The notes under the pieces: generated by a model
Told to the model about the DNA's origin: nothing
The model's input: only the letters and a program-made list of their open reading frames with translations
The model's database searches: none
Made by a program: the position numbers and the translations under genes
In this document: positions 9,280-17,708 of the stretch, one piece after another
Numbering within the stretch: position 1 is the stretch's first letter
How the letters are laid out: each line of letters begins with the position of its first letter
DNA from: Gillisia marina
GTDB lineage: Bacteria > Bacteroidota > Bacteroidia > Flavobacteriales > Flavobacteriaceae
Direction of reading: 5' to 3'
DNA length: 42,152 nt
NCBI RefSeq assembly: GCF_000258765.1
Contig: NZ_AJLT01000004.1
Coordinates: forward strand, 1-42,152

Positions 9280-9435
9280 ATGTCTTTGATTACTATTATT
9301 ATAAATATATTATTACCACCATTAGCTGTATTCTTAAAACATGGCCTTGGAGTTACTTTTTTAATTAGTTTATTGCTTACAGCTTTAGGTTGGTTACCCG
9401 GTGTAATTCACGCCTTCTATGTGAATGGGAAATAA
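9280..9435 (+). CDS. YqaE/Pmp3-family small membrane protein
   Basis: This 51-residue protein matches the YqaE/Pmp3 (UPF0057) family along its whole length. The signature is clear: two hydrophobic helices, the first containing LLPPLAVFLKHG (residues 11-22), the second ending LGWLPGVIHAFYV (37-49). In yeast and plants Pmp3 proteins affect membrane potential and salt or cold tolerance; in bacteria they are small inner-membrane proteins, often stress-induced. The ATG at 9280 is preceded by a plausible promoter and the gene is closed by the terminator at 9441-9471, so it is a single-gene transcript. It is easily missed because of its size. Confidence 0.88.
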   Translation: MSLITIIINILLPPLAVFLKHGLGVTFLISLLLTALGWLPGVIHAFYVNGK

Positions 9436-9440
9436 AAATA

Positions 9441-9471
9441 AAAAAGCCACTTATCTATAAGTGGCTTTTTT
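9441..9471. terminator. bidirectional intrinsic terminator
   Basis: A long stem (AAAAAGCCACTTAT at 9441-9454 with ATAAGTGGCTTTTT at 9457-9470) has a minimal loop and T runs in both directions. It separates the small YqaE gene from galE, which converges on it. Confidence 0.85.
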
Positions 9472-9496
9472 ATTTTCAAATTTATAGATGCGATTC

Positions 9497-10528
9497 CTAA
9501 TCTTCTTTCTTAAAGACTTTTTTCTCCCATTTCCACGCACTTTCTAAAGCTTCATCCAAGCTATGTTCTGCTCTCCAATTTAATACTGAATTTGCCTTAT
9601 GTGTATCTGCATAAGCTGCTGTAATATCTCCTTCTCGCCTGTCTACTATCTTATAAGCCAACTTCTTTCCTGTAGAACGCTGAAAAGACTCTATTACCTC
9701 TAATACTGAATTTCCTTTCCCTGTTCCTAAATTGAAAACATCGTAATTGCTTTCAGAATTACCATTCATTAATTTCTGCAAAGCGACTACATGAGCTTTA
9801 GCCAAGTCCATTACATGAATGTAGTCTCTAATGCAAGTTCCATCACTTGTTGGATAATCATTTCCAAAAACAGATAATTGTTCGCGCTTCCCAATAGCTG
9901 TTTGGGTGATAAACGGAACTAAATTTTGAGGAGTTCCTATTGGCAACTCTCCTATTTCTGTACTTGGATGCGCCCCAATAGGATTAAAATACCTCAAAGA
10001 AATTGCGCTTAGATTAGGATGCACCTTACAGGTATCTTTAATGATCTCCTCCCCTATTTGCTTGGTGTTACCATAAGGAGACATCGCTTTTTTAATAGGA
10101 GCATTTTCATTAATTGGTAAAGAATCTGCTTGCCCATACACTGTACAAGAAGAACTGAATATAAAATTAGCGCTATCCTTCTTACTTAGATGTTGTAATA
10201 TATAAATTAAAGTAGATAAATTATTTTCATAATAAAGCAACGGATTTTCAACGCTCTCCCCTACTGCTTTGGAAGCTGCAAAATGAATAACTCCATTTAC
10301 ATCATCGTATTTCTCAAAAAACTCATTTACCGCTTCCTTATTTCGAAGATCAATATTTTCAAACTCTGGAGTAATTTGGGTGATTTTTGTGATTCCTGCC
10401 AATACATCTATGGAAGAATTTGATAGATTGTCTATAATTACAACTTCAAATCCTTGCTGCTGAAGCGCCACTACCGTATGAGAACCAATAAATCCAAGTC
10501 CGCCGGTAACTAATATTTTAGATTTCAT
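9497..10528 (-). CDS. galE: UDP-glucose 4-epimerase
   Basis: This 343-residue extended SDR enzyme interconverts UDP-glucose and UDP-galactose, for the Leiloir pathway and for surface polysaccharide. The NAD-binding motif GGLGFIGSH lies at residues 9-17. The catalytic Ser lies in FSSSCTVYG (Ser127), and the YxxxK motif PYGNTK gives Tyr152 and Lys156. The substrate-binding segments RYFNPIGAHPS and GTCIRDYIHVMDLA are typical of GalE. Its length equals that of the Escherichia coli enzyme within a few residues. It is a single gene, convergent with YqaE across a strong terminator and divergent from the DUF3817 gene. Confidence 0.95.
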   Translation of the reverse strand: MKSKILVTGGLGFIGSHTVVALQQQGFEVVIIDNLSNSSIDVLAGITKITQITPEFENIDLRNKEAVNEFFEKYDDVNGVIHFAASKAVGESVENPLLYYENNLSTLIYILQHLSKKDSANFIFSSSCTVYGQADSLPINENAPIKKAMSPYGNTKQIGEEIIKDTCKVHPNLSAISLRYFNPIGAHPSTEIGELPIGTPQNLVPFITQTAIGKREQLSVFGNDYPTSDGTCIRDYIHVMDLAKAHVVALQKLMNGNSESNYDVFNLGTGKGNSVLEVIESFQRSTGKKLAYKIVDRREGDITAAYADTHKANSVLNWRAEHSLDEALESAWKWEKKVFKKED

Positions 10529-10685
10529 TTTTAATTTTTCTAATTGAGTGCAAAATAGTCAAATTGCGAAAAATGAAGCATATTTAAAGACATTTCCATT
10601 TAATTTTTGGTATAGTTTTAACAGGCTTGCTCCTTCAACACACATTTTAATAGAAGGAATATTTACCTACTCTAAGTATTAAATT

Positions 10686-10693
10686 TATCTTTG
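10686..10693 (+). promoter_or_regulatory. putative -7 promoter element of the DUF3817 gene
   Basis: TATCTTTG is an exact match to TAnnTTTG, 15 nt before the ATG at 10709. The in-frame TTG at 10691 is part of this element, so it should not be taken as the start codon. Confidence 0.55.
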
Positions 10694-10708
10694 CGAAAAT
10701 TTAAATTG

Positions 10709-10993
10709 ATGAATGATCAAATTCAAATTAAGGTTTTTAAATGGGTAAGTATTCTAGAAGGCCTTTCCTTTTTGTTATTGCTCTTTATAGCCATGCCATT
10801 AAAGTATTTGTTTAACCTCCCGCAAATGGTTCAAGTGGTTGGAATGGCACACGGAATCCTTTTTATATCCTATCTTGTGGGTGCTATACTTGTTTATAAT
10901 ATTCTGAATTGGAATTTTAAAACCTTACTGATTGCCGTTGCATGTTCAGTAATTCCATTTGGCCCATTCTATATAGAAAAAAAGTATTTATAA
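10709..10993 (+). CDS. DUF3817 membrane protein
   Basis: This 94-residue protein has three predicted membrane helices. It begins with the family-typical FKWVSILEGLSFLLLL segment and has the HG pair in VVGMAHGILFISYLVG that marks DUF3817 proteins. The C-terminus ends with a short helix and a basic tail (FYIEKKYL). The function of this family is unknown. The start is the ATG at 10709. The stop codon is separated by only one base from the start of the MscS channel gene, so the two are almost surely co-transcribed. Confidence 0.85.
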   Translation: MNDQIQIKVFKWVSILEGLSFLLLLFIAMPLKYLFNLPQMVQVVGMAHGILFISYLVGAILVYNILNWNFKTLLIAVACSVIPFGPFYIEKKYL

Positions 10994-10994
10994 T

Positions 10995-12308
10995 ATGTTT
11001 GAAGACATTCTTAATATAAAACCTACAAGTTGCTTTCTTGAAAATTATTTTATTGAACAAGGAATGAATACTGTTGCCGCAGGTTATCTTAATCTGGCAA
11101 TAAATCTTCTAGCACTTTTTGGTTTGGTTATTTTGGTGAATTATATCATTAGAAGATTTGTAATTGAATCTTTTAAAGCATTTACCAATAAAACCAAAAC
11201 TACGTTCGACGATTTCTTGATAAAGAGTAATTTCCCAAAATATGTAGGGAGAATTATTCCAATTCTTTTGATTTACGCTACTATTCCGGTTATTCTAATA
11301 GATCATCAGTTCGTTTTAAAGGTTGTTATTTTCTTGACGAATCTGTATATAATAATTTTAGTTGTTTGGATCTTTAGAAGCTTGTTACGCACCAGTAAAA
11401 ACTATTTAAAAACCAGAGAAGAATTTTATGACAAGCCTTTAGATAGTTACATACAAGTACTTATGATCTTTATTTGGATTGTAGGCATCATGTTTATTTT
11501 TTCTGAAATAACCGGGAAATCCGTTCTCAATTTTGCGATATCATTAGGTGCTGCATCTGCAGTTATTTTATTGATATTTAAAGATACAATCATGGGATTT
11601 GTAGCATCTATACAAGTTTCAGTGAATGACATTGTGCGTATTGGAGACTGGATTACTTTCAGTAAATATGGAGCAGATGGAGATGTTACTGAAATAAATC
11701 TTGCAACTGTTCGGGTTCAGAATTTCGATAATACATTCACTACAATTCCTACCTATAGTTTAATTGCAGATTCTTTTCAAAACTGGCGTGGAATGCTGGA
11801 ATCACCTGGCAGACGAATTAAACGTGCAATAAATATCAAACAGAATTCAGTGAAATTTGTGACTTTAGAAGATCTGGAAAAACTTAAATCTATAACACTC
11901 ATAGCTCCTTATTTAGAGCATCGCCAAAAAGAGGTAAATAAATATAATAAGACAAATAATATAGACACCTCACTTCCTATAAATGGTAGAAATCAAACCA
12001 ATTTAGGAATTTTTAGAAAGTATGCCGATGCTTATTTACATGATCATCCGGCTATTAATAAAGAGCTATACTTAATGGTTAGGCACCTATCACCAACCCC
12101 ACAGGGAATCCCGTTGGAAATCCTTTGTTTTAGTAGCGATAAGCGTTGGGAGAATTATGAATATATCGCAGCAGATATTTTCGATCATTTAATAGCAGCA
12201 TTGCCTTATTTTGGGCTTCAACTTTTTGAAGCTCCATCGGGAGATGATCTAAAATATTTAGCAGATAATATGAATCAGAATTCTCAAATAAACAAAAACC
12301 AAGCATAA
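10995..12308 (+). CDS. MscS-family mechanosensitive channel (YbdG-like)
   Basis: This 437-residue protein has five or so N-terminal membrane helices, followed by the pore-lining helix and the beta domain of MscS. The pore and beta-domain region reads FAISLGAASAVILLIFKDTI and FVASIQVSVNDIVRIGDWI. The long extra insertion in the C-terminal domain (about residues 300-365) and the total length fit the YbdG/MscM branch better than short MscS. It would open under membrane tension to release solutes on hypo-osmotic shock. It lies 1 nt after the DUF3817 gene and 21 nt before the membrane-anchored EEP gene, which suggests one transcript. A second, short MscS gene lies at 13554. Confidence 0.88.
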   Translation: MFEDILNIKPTSCFLENYFIEQGMNTVAAGYLNLAINLLALFGLVILVNYIIRRFVIESFKAFTNKTKTTFDDFLIKSNFPKYVGRIIPILLIYATIPVILIDHQFVLKVVIFLTNLYIIILVVWIFRSLLRTSKNYLKTREEFYDKPLDSYIQVLMIFIWIVGIMFIFSEITGKSVLNFAISLGAASAVILLIFKDTIMGFVASIQVSVNDIVRIGDWITFSKYGADGDVTEINLATVRVQNFDNTFTTIPTYSLIADSFQNWRGMLESPGRRIKRAINIKQNSVKFVTLEDLEKLKSITLIAPYLEHRQKEVNKYNKTNNIDTSLPINGRNQTNLGIFRKYADAYLHDHPAINKELYLMVRHLSPTPQGIPLEILCFSSDKRWENYEYIAADIFDHLIAALPYFGLQLFEAPSGDDLKYLADNMNQNSQINKNQA

Positions 12309-12329
12309 CCAACCCATAAAACTAACCCT

Positions 12330-13422
12330 ATGAAATTAAAACCCTTCTTACAAGGTTTCGGACTATTTGCCATCCTGTTAACCTTAATTCCCATAGCTGC
12401 AGCAGATTTCTGGTGGATTAGAATGTTCGATTATCCCCATACGCAGTTAACCATTCTTACCTTCGTGGCCTTGGTGGTTTATTTTATGAGATTCGATGTA
12501 AAATGGATCAAGGATTATGCATTTGTAACCGTTTTACTTGCGTGTTTTGTTTTTCAGCTATATAAGGTTTATCCTTATATCCCTCATAATTCATATGAAG
12601 TTGGAGAAGCTGAAAACACAATAGATAATAAAAATGCATTTAAATTTTATGCGGCCAACGTGCTACAAAAAAAACACCAATCCAAATATTTTAATTGAAG
12701 AGATTAATACGATAGATCCAGATATTCTTCTCTTAACTGAAACTGATACTCGTTGGATGAATGATGTTGCTGGAGCGGTTTCTAAGTATAAGTACAAAGT
12801 AGAAATCCCAATAGATAATACCTATGGAATGCTTTTGTACTCTAAGCTTCAATTAAAAGATACAGAAAAGAAATTTTTAGTAGACGATAGTATTCCTTCA
12901 ATTCAAACCATTGTTAAATTAAGATCGGGTAAGGAGATTATGTTGTACGCAATCCACCCTACACCACCTATGCCTCAGGAAAATCCAAGTTCTACAGATA
13001 GAGACGGGGAAATGATGATGGTCGCTAAAAAAGCTTTAAATCGAAATATGCCAGTTGTTGTAGCCGGAGATTTCAACGATGTTCCTTGGTCTGGAAGTAC
13101 CAAATTATTCAAAAAGGTAAGTACGTTATTAGATATTAGGGTTGGTCGAGGTTTTTATAACACATTTGATGCAACCAGTTTTATAATGAAATGGCCCTTA
13201 GATCAATTCTATGTTTCTGAAGAGTTTAAAGTAATCAAGCTTGCAAAAGGAAAAGATATAGACTCAGATCACCTTCCATTTTATGTGGAATTAAGTCTTG
13301 AACCAAAAGATGCAAAGGAACAAGAATCTGAAGAGCCTACCGAAAGTCAACTAGAAAATGCTGAAGAACAAATTCAGGATGCAAAAGAAGAACAAGTAGA
13401 GAAAAAAGCGGAAGGTCAATAA
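12330..13422 (+). pseudogene. membrane-anchored endonuclease/exonuclease/phosphatase-family protein, one frame break
   Basis: The N-terminal 122-residue frame has three hydrophobic helices (about residues 7-80) and reaches the start of an EEP domain (FKFYAANVLQ). The second frame, open from 12634, holds the rest of that domain. Its motifs are IDPDILLLTETD (metal-binding Glu), AIHPTPPMP, VVVAGDFNDVPWS (Asp/Asn pair) and DSDHLPFYVEL (catalytic His). One A too many in the A8 run at 12667-12674 separates them. With seven As the protein is 363 residues and reads NVLQKNTNPNILIEEI. Such proteins are membrane-bound Mg-dependent phosphodiesterases or nucleases of unknown substrate. The tail is rich in Glu and Gln. 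The gene is 21 nt after the MscS channel and ends before a terminator at 13474-13524. Confidence 0.84.
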
Positions 13423-13473
13423 AATTAAAACTAGCTGAAATACAAATCAGTACATCGTTTCATTTCACTTAAG

Positions 13474-13524
13474 CCTTCATCTATTTAATATTCTAACAAA
13501 TATTTAATAGAAGAAGGTTTTTTT
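13474..13524 (+). terminator. intrinsic terminator after the membrane-protein operon
   Basis: A 19-bp stem with two mismatches (13474-13492 with 13499-13517, loop of 6) begins CCTTC and ends GAAGG. Seven Ts follow at 13518-13524. It closes the DUF3817-MscS-EEP transcript. Confidence 0.75.
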
Positions 13525-13553
13525 AATATCTATATTTCAGAAAATTATAATAA

Positions 13554-14483
13554 ATGCAGGATAGTTCTACAGATCAGGTAAGTTTAAATGAATCTTTTAA
13601 ACATTTCTATGAAAGTTTTATAGATCAGTTACCTGGAATAGGATTGGGCTTACTAATTATAATTTTAGGAGTCCTAATTGGCTCTTGGATTGGCAATTTC
13701 GCGAGAAAGCGGATTTCCAATCGTACCAATGACCCGCTAATGAGTCGGTTTTTAGGGAAAACTATTAAAATTATCGCTTTATTAATAGCAATTATGCTCG
13801 CCTTGAGAGCTGCTGGTTTAGGCGGAATTGCAACTGCAATTCTAACGGCTGCTGGAGCAAGTGCGGTAGTCCTAGGCTTCGCTTTTAAAGATATTGGAGA
13901 GAATTTTATAGCTGGAATCATTCTCGCTTTCAATAGGCCTTTTGATATAAATGACACTGTAGAAATTGGTGATAATTTTGGAAAAGTGAAAGCCTTGGAA
14001 TTTAGATATACAAAGCTGAAAACATTCGACGGAAAAGATGTTTATATCCCAAATAGTGATGTTTTAACTGAACCTGTGACAAATTATACGGAAGATGGTT
14101 TCTTTAGATGGAATTTTGTGATTGGGATTGCATACGAAGATAATATCGAAGGAGCTAAGAAAACAGTTATGGAAGCTTTAAGAAATGAGCCAGACGTAAT
14201 TGAAGATGAAGAGCATGAAAATTTTGTGATCGAAGATGAATTAGCGACAAGCACCGTTAATTTAAAAGTGTTCTTTTGGGTAGATACTAAAGATTTTAGA
14301 CGAAAAGCACTTACAACTAAAGGAAGTGTGGTGAGAGCCGTGAAAGAGGCCTTAGAAGACAATGGATATTATATGCCGGCAGATATTCAAGAGATTAAGA
14401 TCTATGGTGGTAACAAGGACTTAGAGTTACCAGTAAGACTTTCTTCCTTAAAACAAGATGAGAATCCAACGAAAAAGGCTTAA
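13554..14483 (+). CDS. small-conductance mechanosensitive channel (MscS)
   Basis: This 309-residue protein is close to the E. coli MscS size (286). It has an N-terminal helix at about 24-45 (GIGLGLLIIILGVLIGSWIG), a second at about 70-88, and the conserved pore helix AILTAAGASAVVLGFAFKD with the family signature IGENFIAGI. The beta domain follows (FDINDTVEIGDNFGKV, VYIPNSDVL), then a C-terminal alpha/beta domain. It acts as a tension-gated safety valve in the inner membrane. It has its own upstream region after a terminator. Its stop codon overlaps by 4 nt the stop of the convergent thioesterase gene. Confidence 0.92.
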   Translation: MQDSSTDQVSLNESFKHFYESFIDQLPGIGLGLLIIILGVLIGSWIGNFARKRISNRTNDPLMSRFLGKTIKIIALLIAIMLALRAAGLGGIATAILTAAGASAVVLGFAFKDIGENFIAGIILAFNRPFDINDTVEIGDNFGKVKALEFRYTKLKTFDGKDVYIPNSDVLTEPVTNYTEDGFFRWNFVIGIAYEDNIEGAKKTVMEALRNEPDVIEDEEHENFVIEDELATSTVNLKVFFWVDTKDFRRKALTTKGSVVRAVKEALEDNGYYMPADIQEIKIYGGNKDLELPVRLSSLKQDENPTKKA

Positions 14484-14869
14484 TCCTTAAGACGGTCTTT
14501 TACATATTCTATTTGAGATTTACCATGAGCCTTGGGTTTCCCATTCTTATCTAAACTAACCATAACAATATTTTCTATAGTTATAATAGTGTCTCTAGTC
14601 ATCTTATTTCGTACTTCACAACGCAGGGTTAAAGAAGCATTACCAAATTTCACCACATCTATCCCAATTTCAATGATATCCCCTTGAGAAGCTGAGCTTT
14701 GAAAATTTATTTCACTCATAAATTTAGTGACCACTTTTGGGTTTTCTAATTGAATAATGGAATACAATGCGCATTCTTCGTCTATCCATTCTAGTAATCT
14801 GCCACCAAATAAGGATGCATTAGGATTTAGGTCTTGTGGTTTTACCCATTTTCTGGTATGAAATCTCAT
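14480..14869 (-). CDS. hotdog-fold acyl-CoA thioesterase
   Basis: This 129-residue single hotdog-domain protein resembles YciA-type acyl-CoA hydrolases. The opening LNPNASLFGGRLLEWIDEECA (about 14-34) matches the family's substrate-binding and catalytic helix region (a conserved Asn, the FGG turn and an Asp). A KFMSEINFQSSASQGD strand-turn follows. It would hydrolyse acyl-CoA to free acid and CoA in the cytoplasm; chain-length preference is unknown. It is the last gene of a three-gene minus-strand run (DUF72, Nudix, thioesterase) and lies 9 nt after the Nudix gene. Its 3' end overlaps the MscS stop codon. Confidence 0.87.
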   Translation of the reverse strand: MRFHTRKWVKPQDLNPNASLFGGRLLEWIDEECALYSIIQLENPKVVTKFMSEINFQSSASQGDIIEIGIDVVKFGNASLTLRCEVRNKMTRDTIITIENIVMVSLDKNGKPKAHGKSQIEYVKDRLKD

Positions 14870-14878
14870 ATTTACTAA

Positions 14879-15304
14879 TTATAATTTATTACGCTGAAGA
14901 TACCTTTTTGCATCTTCAATTATTTCTGAATGGTCAAAAGCGAGTTCGGGTAGCTCATCTAAATTAAACCAGACTGCTTCTTTAGCATCATCTCCCGCCT
15001 TTATTCTCACTTCCTTATTTACTATTCCAATAAAAGCGATTGAAACTGTTCTACCTCGTGGATCTCGATTTAAATCACCATAGGCTTTCAATTGTATTAA
15101 ATCTTCTACTTCCACCCCAGTTTCTTCCAATAATTCTCTTTTCGCAGCATCTTCCAAGTTTTCAATAGCTTCAAGGAAACCTCCCGGCAAGGCCCAATTA
15201 TTTTTATAAGGCTCATTCTTCCGTTTTATTAAAAGAATTTTAGCTGAAGAATTTAAATCTTTAATTATTACAGCATCTACAGTAATTGCTATTTCTTGCC
15301 TCAT
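14879..15304 (-). CDS. Nudix hydrolase
   Basis: This 141-residue protein has a complete Nudix box, GX5EX7REUXEEXGU. It starts at the second Gly of GGFLEAIE (about residue 42) and ends in RELLEETGV. The N-terminal strand ITVDAVIIKD and the NWALPGG segment before the box fit the ADP-ribose/NAD-type or general nucleotide hydrolases. The substrate is a nucleoside diphosphate derivative that cannot be named from sequence. Its ATG abuts the stop of the upstream DUF72 gene with no spacer, so the two are translationally coupled. Confidence 0.9.
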   Translation of the reverse strand: MRQEIAITVDAVIIKDLNSSAKILLIKRKNEPYKNNWALPGGFLEAIENLEDAAKRELLEETGVEVEDLIQLKAYGDLNRDPRGRTVSIAFIGIVNKEVRIKAGDDAKEAVWFNLDELPELAFDHSEIIEDAKRYLQRNKL

Positions 15305-16177
15305 TTAGCTTAAGGTGTTTGGAATTGGAAGCTCCAAATTAAACTTGGCGTTCAGCTTTTTTATAAAATACGCAGATAAGAGTGGGGATGCCTCTTCAAC
15401 ATTTTGATGCACAAAGAAATATAGGTTCTTAAGGCCTAATTCATACCACTCTTCTATCACGTTTAACCAATCATCTAAACGGGTATAATCTGAAGGATGA
15501 TTTGCGCCATTATACCTAATGAATGCGGTTTCGTTACTAAGCCTCATATGAAGTAAGTCGCGTCTACCAGCACTATCGGTGATAATATTGGTGATATTAT
15601 GTTTCATTAAAATTTCATTCAACTCATCAGAGATAGATGAATCTTGAAACCATTCTGTGTGTCTTAATTCTAATCCAAGTGGAATTTCCTTCGGCCAATG
15701 TTTTAGAAACGGTTCTATTCTATCTAAATTTTTAGGATGAAAATTCTCCGGCATTTGCAAAAAAACCATCCCCAACTTCTCTTTCAAAGGCATTAAATTA
15801 CTCACATAATCATCTACCAATATTTGTGAATCATTTAGTCTTTTAATATGACTGATAGATCTTGTTACCTTCGGAAAAAATTGAAAATCTCCTTGAGCTT
15901 TATCATACCATGTTTGAAATTGTTCTGGAGGGAACATTCTATAAAAGGAAGCATTTAATTCTATAGAATTAAACTGCGATGTATAATATGTTAATTCATC
16001 TTTTGTTCCTTTAGGATAAAAGTTTTTGAGATCTTTCTTATTCCATTTAGCACAACCCACTCTCACATTTAAAAATTTAGATGGCTCCTGCTTTTTTAAA
16101 ACTTTAATTGTTTGCTCGTGTGTTGGTGGCAAAGTAAAATCTATATTGCCGGGATCGTCTACTTTTCCGAAATTCAT
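15305..16177 (-). CDS. DUF72 family protein (YecE-like)
   Basis: This 290-residue protein has the DUF72 hallmarks. These are VRVGCAKWNKKDLKNFYP (about 38-55), YYTSQFNSIELNASFYRMF (where the family has its conserved E-x-N-x-T/S-F-Y), FFPKVTRSISHIKRL, and the C-terminal FIRYNGANHPSDY and YFFVHQNVEE segments. The fold is a TIM-like barrel with an acid-rich pocket and the enzymatic role is unproven. It is the first gene of a run with the Nudix hydrolase (0-nt gap) and the thioesterase. It lies 18 nt downstream of the aldehyde dehydrogenase stop, so the transcript may begin further upstream. Confidence 0.88.
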   Translation of the reverse strand: MNFGKVDDPGNIDFTLPPTHEQTIKVLKKQEPSKFLNVRVGCAKWNKKDLKNFYPKGTKDELTYYTSQFNSIELNASFYRMFPPEQFQTWYDKAQGDFQFFPKVTRSISHIKRLNDSQILVDDYVSNLMPLKEKLGMVFLQMPENFHPKNLDRIEPFLKHWPKEIPLGLELRHTEWFQDSSISDELNEILMKHNITNIITDSAGRRDLLHMRLSNETAFIRYNGANHPSDYTRLDDWLNVIEEWYELGLKNLYFFVHQNVEEASPLLSAYFIKKLNAKFNLELPIPNTLS

Positions 16178-16195
16178 ATATTATAATTAGAAATT

Positions 16196-17547
16196 TTATT
16201 TAATATACACCGTTTTCTTATTTACAAACTCCCGAATACCATGAATAGACAATTCTCTTCCATAACCAGATATTTTTGTTCCTCCAAAGGCTAATCTAGG
16301 GTCACTTTTCACCAATTCATTTATAAATACCGCACCATCATCAAAATTAGGAGCTATTTTTTCTGCAAATTCCAAGTCGTCGGTGAATACAGATACTCCC
16401 AATCCAAAATCTGAAAAATTTACTAGTTCTACCGCTTCTTTTTCATCTTTAAAAGTTGTTACAGAAATTACAGGGCCAAAAGTTTCTTCTTTAAAAACCG
16501 TCATCTCTTTAGTAACGTCTGTTAAAATTGTAGGCTCATAATAAGTGCCATTTCTAATGCCTCCTAAATGAATTTTTGCTCCTTGTTTCACAGATGCTGC
16601 AACTTGCTTTTCAAGATCTTCCGCAAGATCTTCGCGTGCCAAAACGCCAATGTAGGTTTCTTCATCCATTGGATTTCCACTTTTAAGCTCTCTAACCTTT
16701 TTCGAAAAAAGCTCCAAAAATTCGTCAGCAATGGAATCTTGTAATAAAAGTCTTTTTCCTGCAATACAACTCTGTCCTGTATTCTGAAACCGTGCCTGTA
16801 CACAGGTATCTACAGAATTTTCAAGATTGGCATCTTCAAAAACTACCAAAGCATTGCTTCCGCCTAACTCTAAAACGGATTTTTTGATCTCCTCTCCAGC
16901 CACCGAAGCTACGGCGCTACCTGCAGGTTTACTTCCTGTTAACGTAACTGCTTTAATTCTAGGATCTCTAATAATTTCTTCTACTTTCTTACTACTAATT
17001 GGAAGATTTTGAAAACATCCCTTTGGAAAGCCTGCTCTTTCAAATATTTTCTGAATATTATTGGCAGATTCCATCACATTACTAGCGTGTTTTAGAACAC
17101 CTATATTTCCAGCCATTAATGCCGGAGCAGCAAATCTAAAAACTTGCCAAAAAGGATAATTCCAAGGCATTACGGCCAAAACAACACCAATAGGCTCAAA
17201 GGAAGTATAGCTCTTCTTTGCATCTGTTTTAATAATTTCCTTTGCCAGATGCTTTTCTGCATTTTCAGCATAGTACTCACAAACCCACGCACATTTCTCA
17301 ACTTCGGCAATAGCTGTGTAATTGGTTTACCCATTTCTAACGTAATAGTTTCGGCATATTCCTGTTTATTCTTCTTTAACTCTGCTGCTGCAGACATCAT
17401 CAATTTTGAACGTTCGCTAAAAGAAGTTTGTCTCCAGCTCTGAAATCTTTTATCGGCAGCCTCTAATGCCTCATCAATCTCTTTCTTATTAAATTCCTTG
17501 ACACTGGCTACTTCTTCCCCATTATATGGATTACGTGATACAATCAT
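16196..17547 (-). pseudogene. NAD(P)-dependent aldehyde dehydrogenase (succinate-semialdehyde type), one frame break
   Basis: This class of enzyme oxidises an aldehyde, commonly succinate semialdehyde, to the acid with NAD(P). The N-terminal part begins at the ATG at 17547 (IVSRNPYNGEEVASV) and contains YAETITLEMGKPITQ. The frame then slips after 17314, where one base is missing: adding one G restores QAIAEVEKCAWVCEYYAENA and joins AVMPWNYPFWQ. The rebuilt protein is 450 residues. It has LTGSKPAG, the catalytic Glu in ELGGSNALVV (about 227), the catalytic Cys in QNTGQSCIAGKR (about 261) and the ETFGPV motif. This is the only break here caused by a lost base and is not in a long homopolymer. 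It may be an error or a genuine recent mutation. The gene could lead the transcript of the DUF72 group downstream. Confidence 0.85.
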
Positions 17548-17708
17548 AACTTTTTTCAATTTGATTAAAGGTAAAAAGAACCATGTTAAGGACTAAAGCG
17601 ATTAAGAGACTTTTAACTGACGAATTTGTTTATAAATCGGTTTAAAAGTTGACTAAGCGTTCTAAAAATCAGCCTTTATTTTATTTAAATTTAATAAACT
17701 TCACAACT

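Noticed and set aside
14480-16177. Thioesterase, Nudix and DUF72 as a new defence or detoxification system
   Set aside because: All three are common housekeeping-type families; tight spacing alone shows co-transcription, not a new system.
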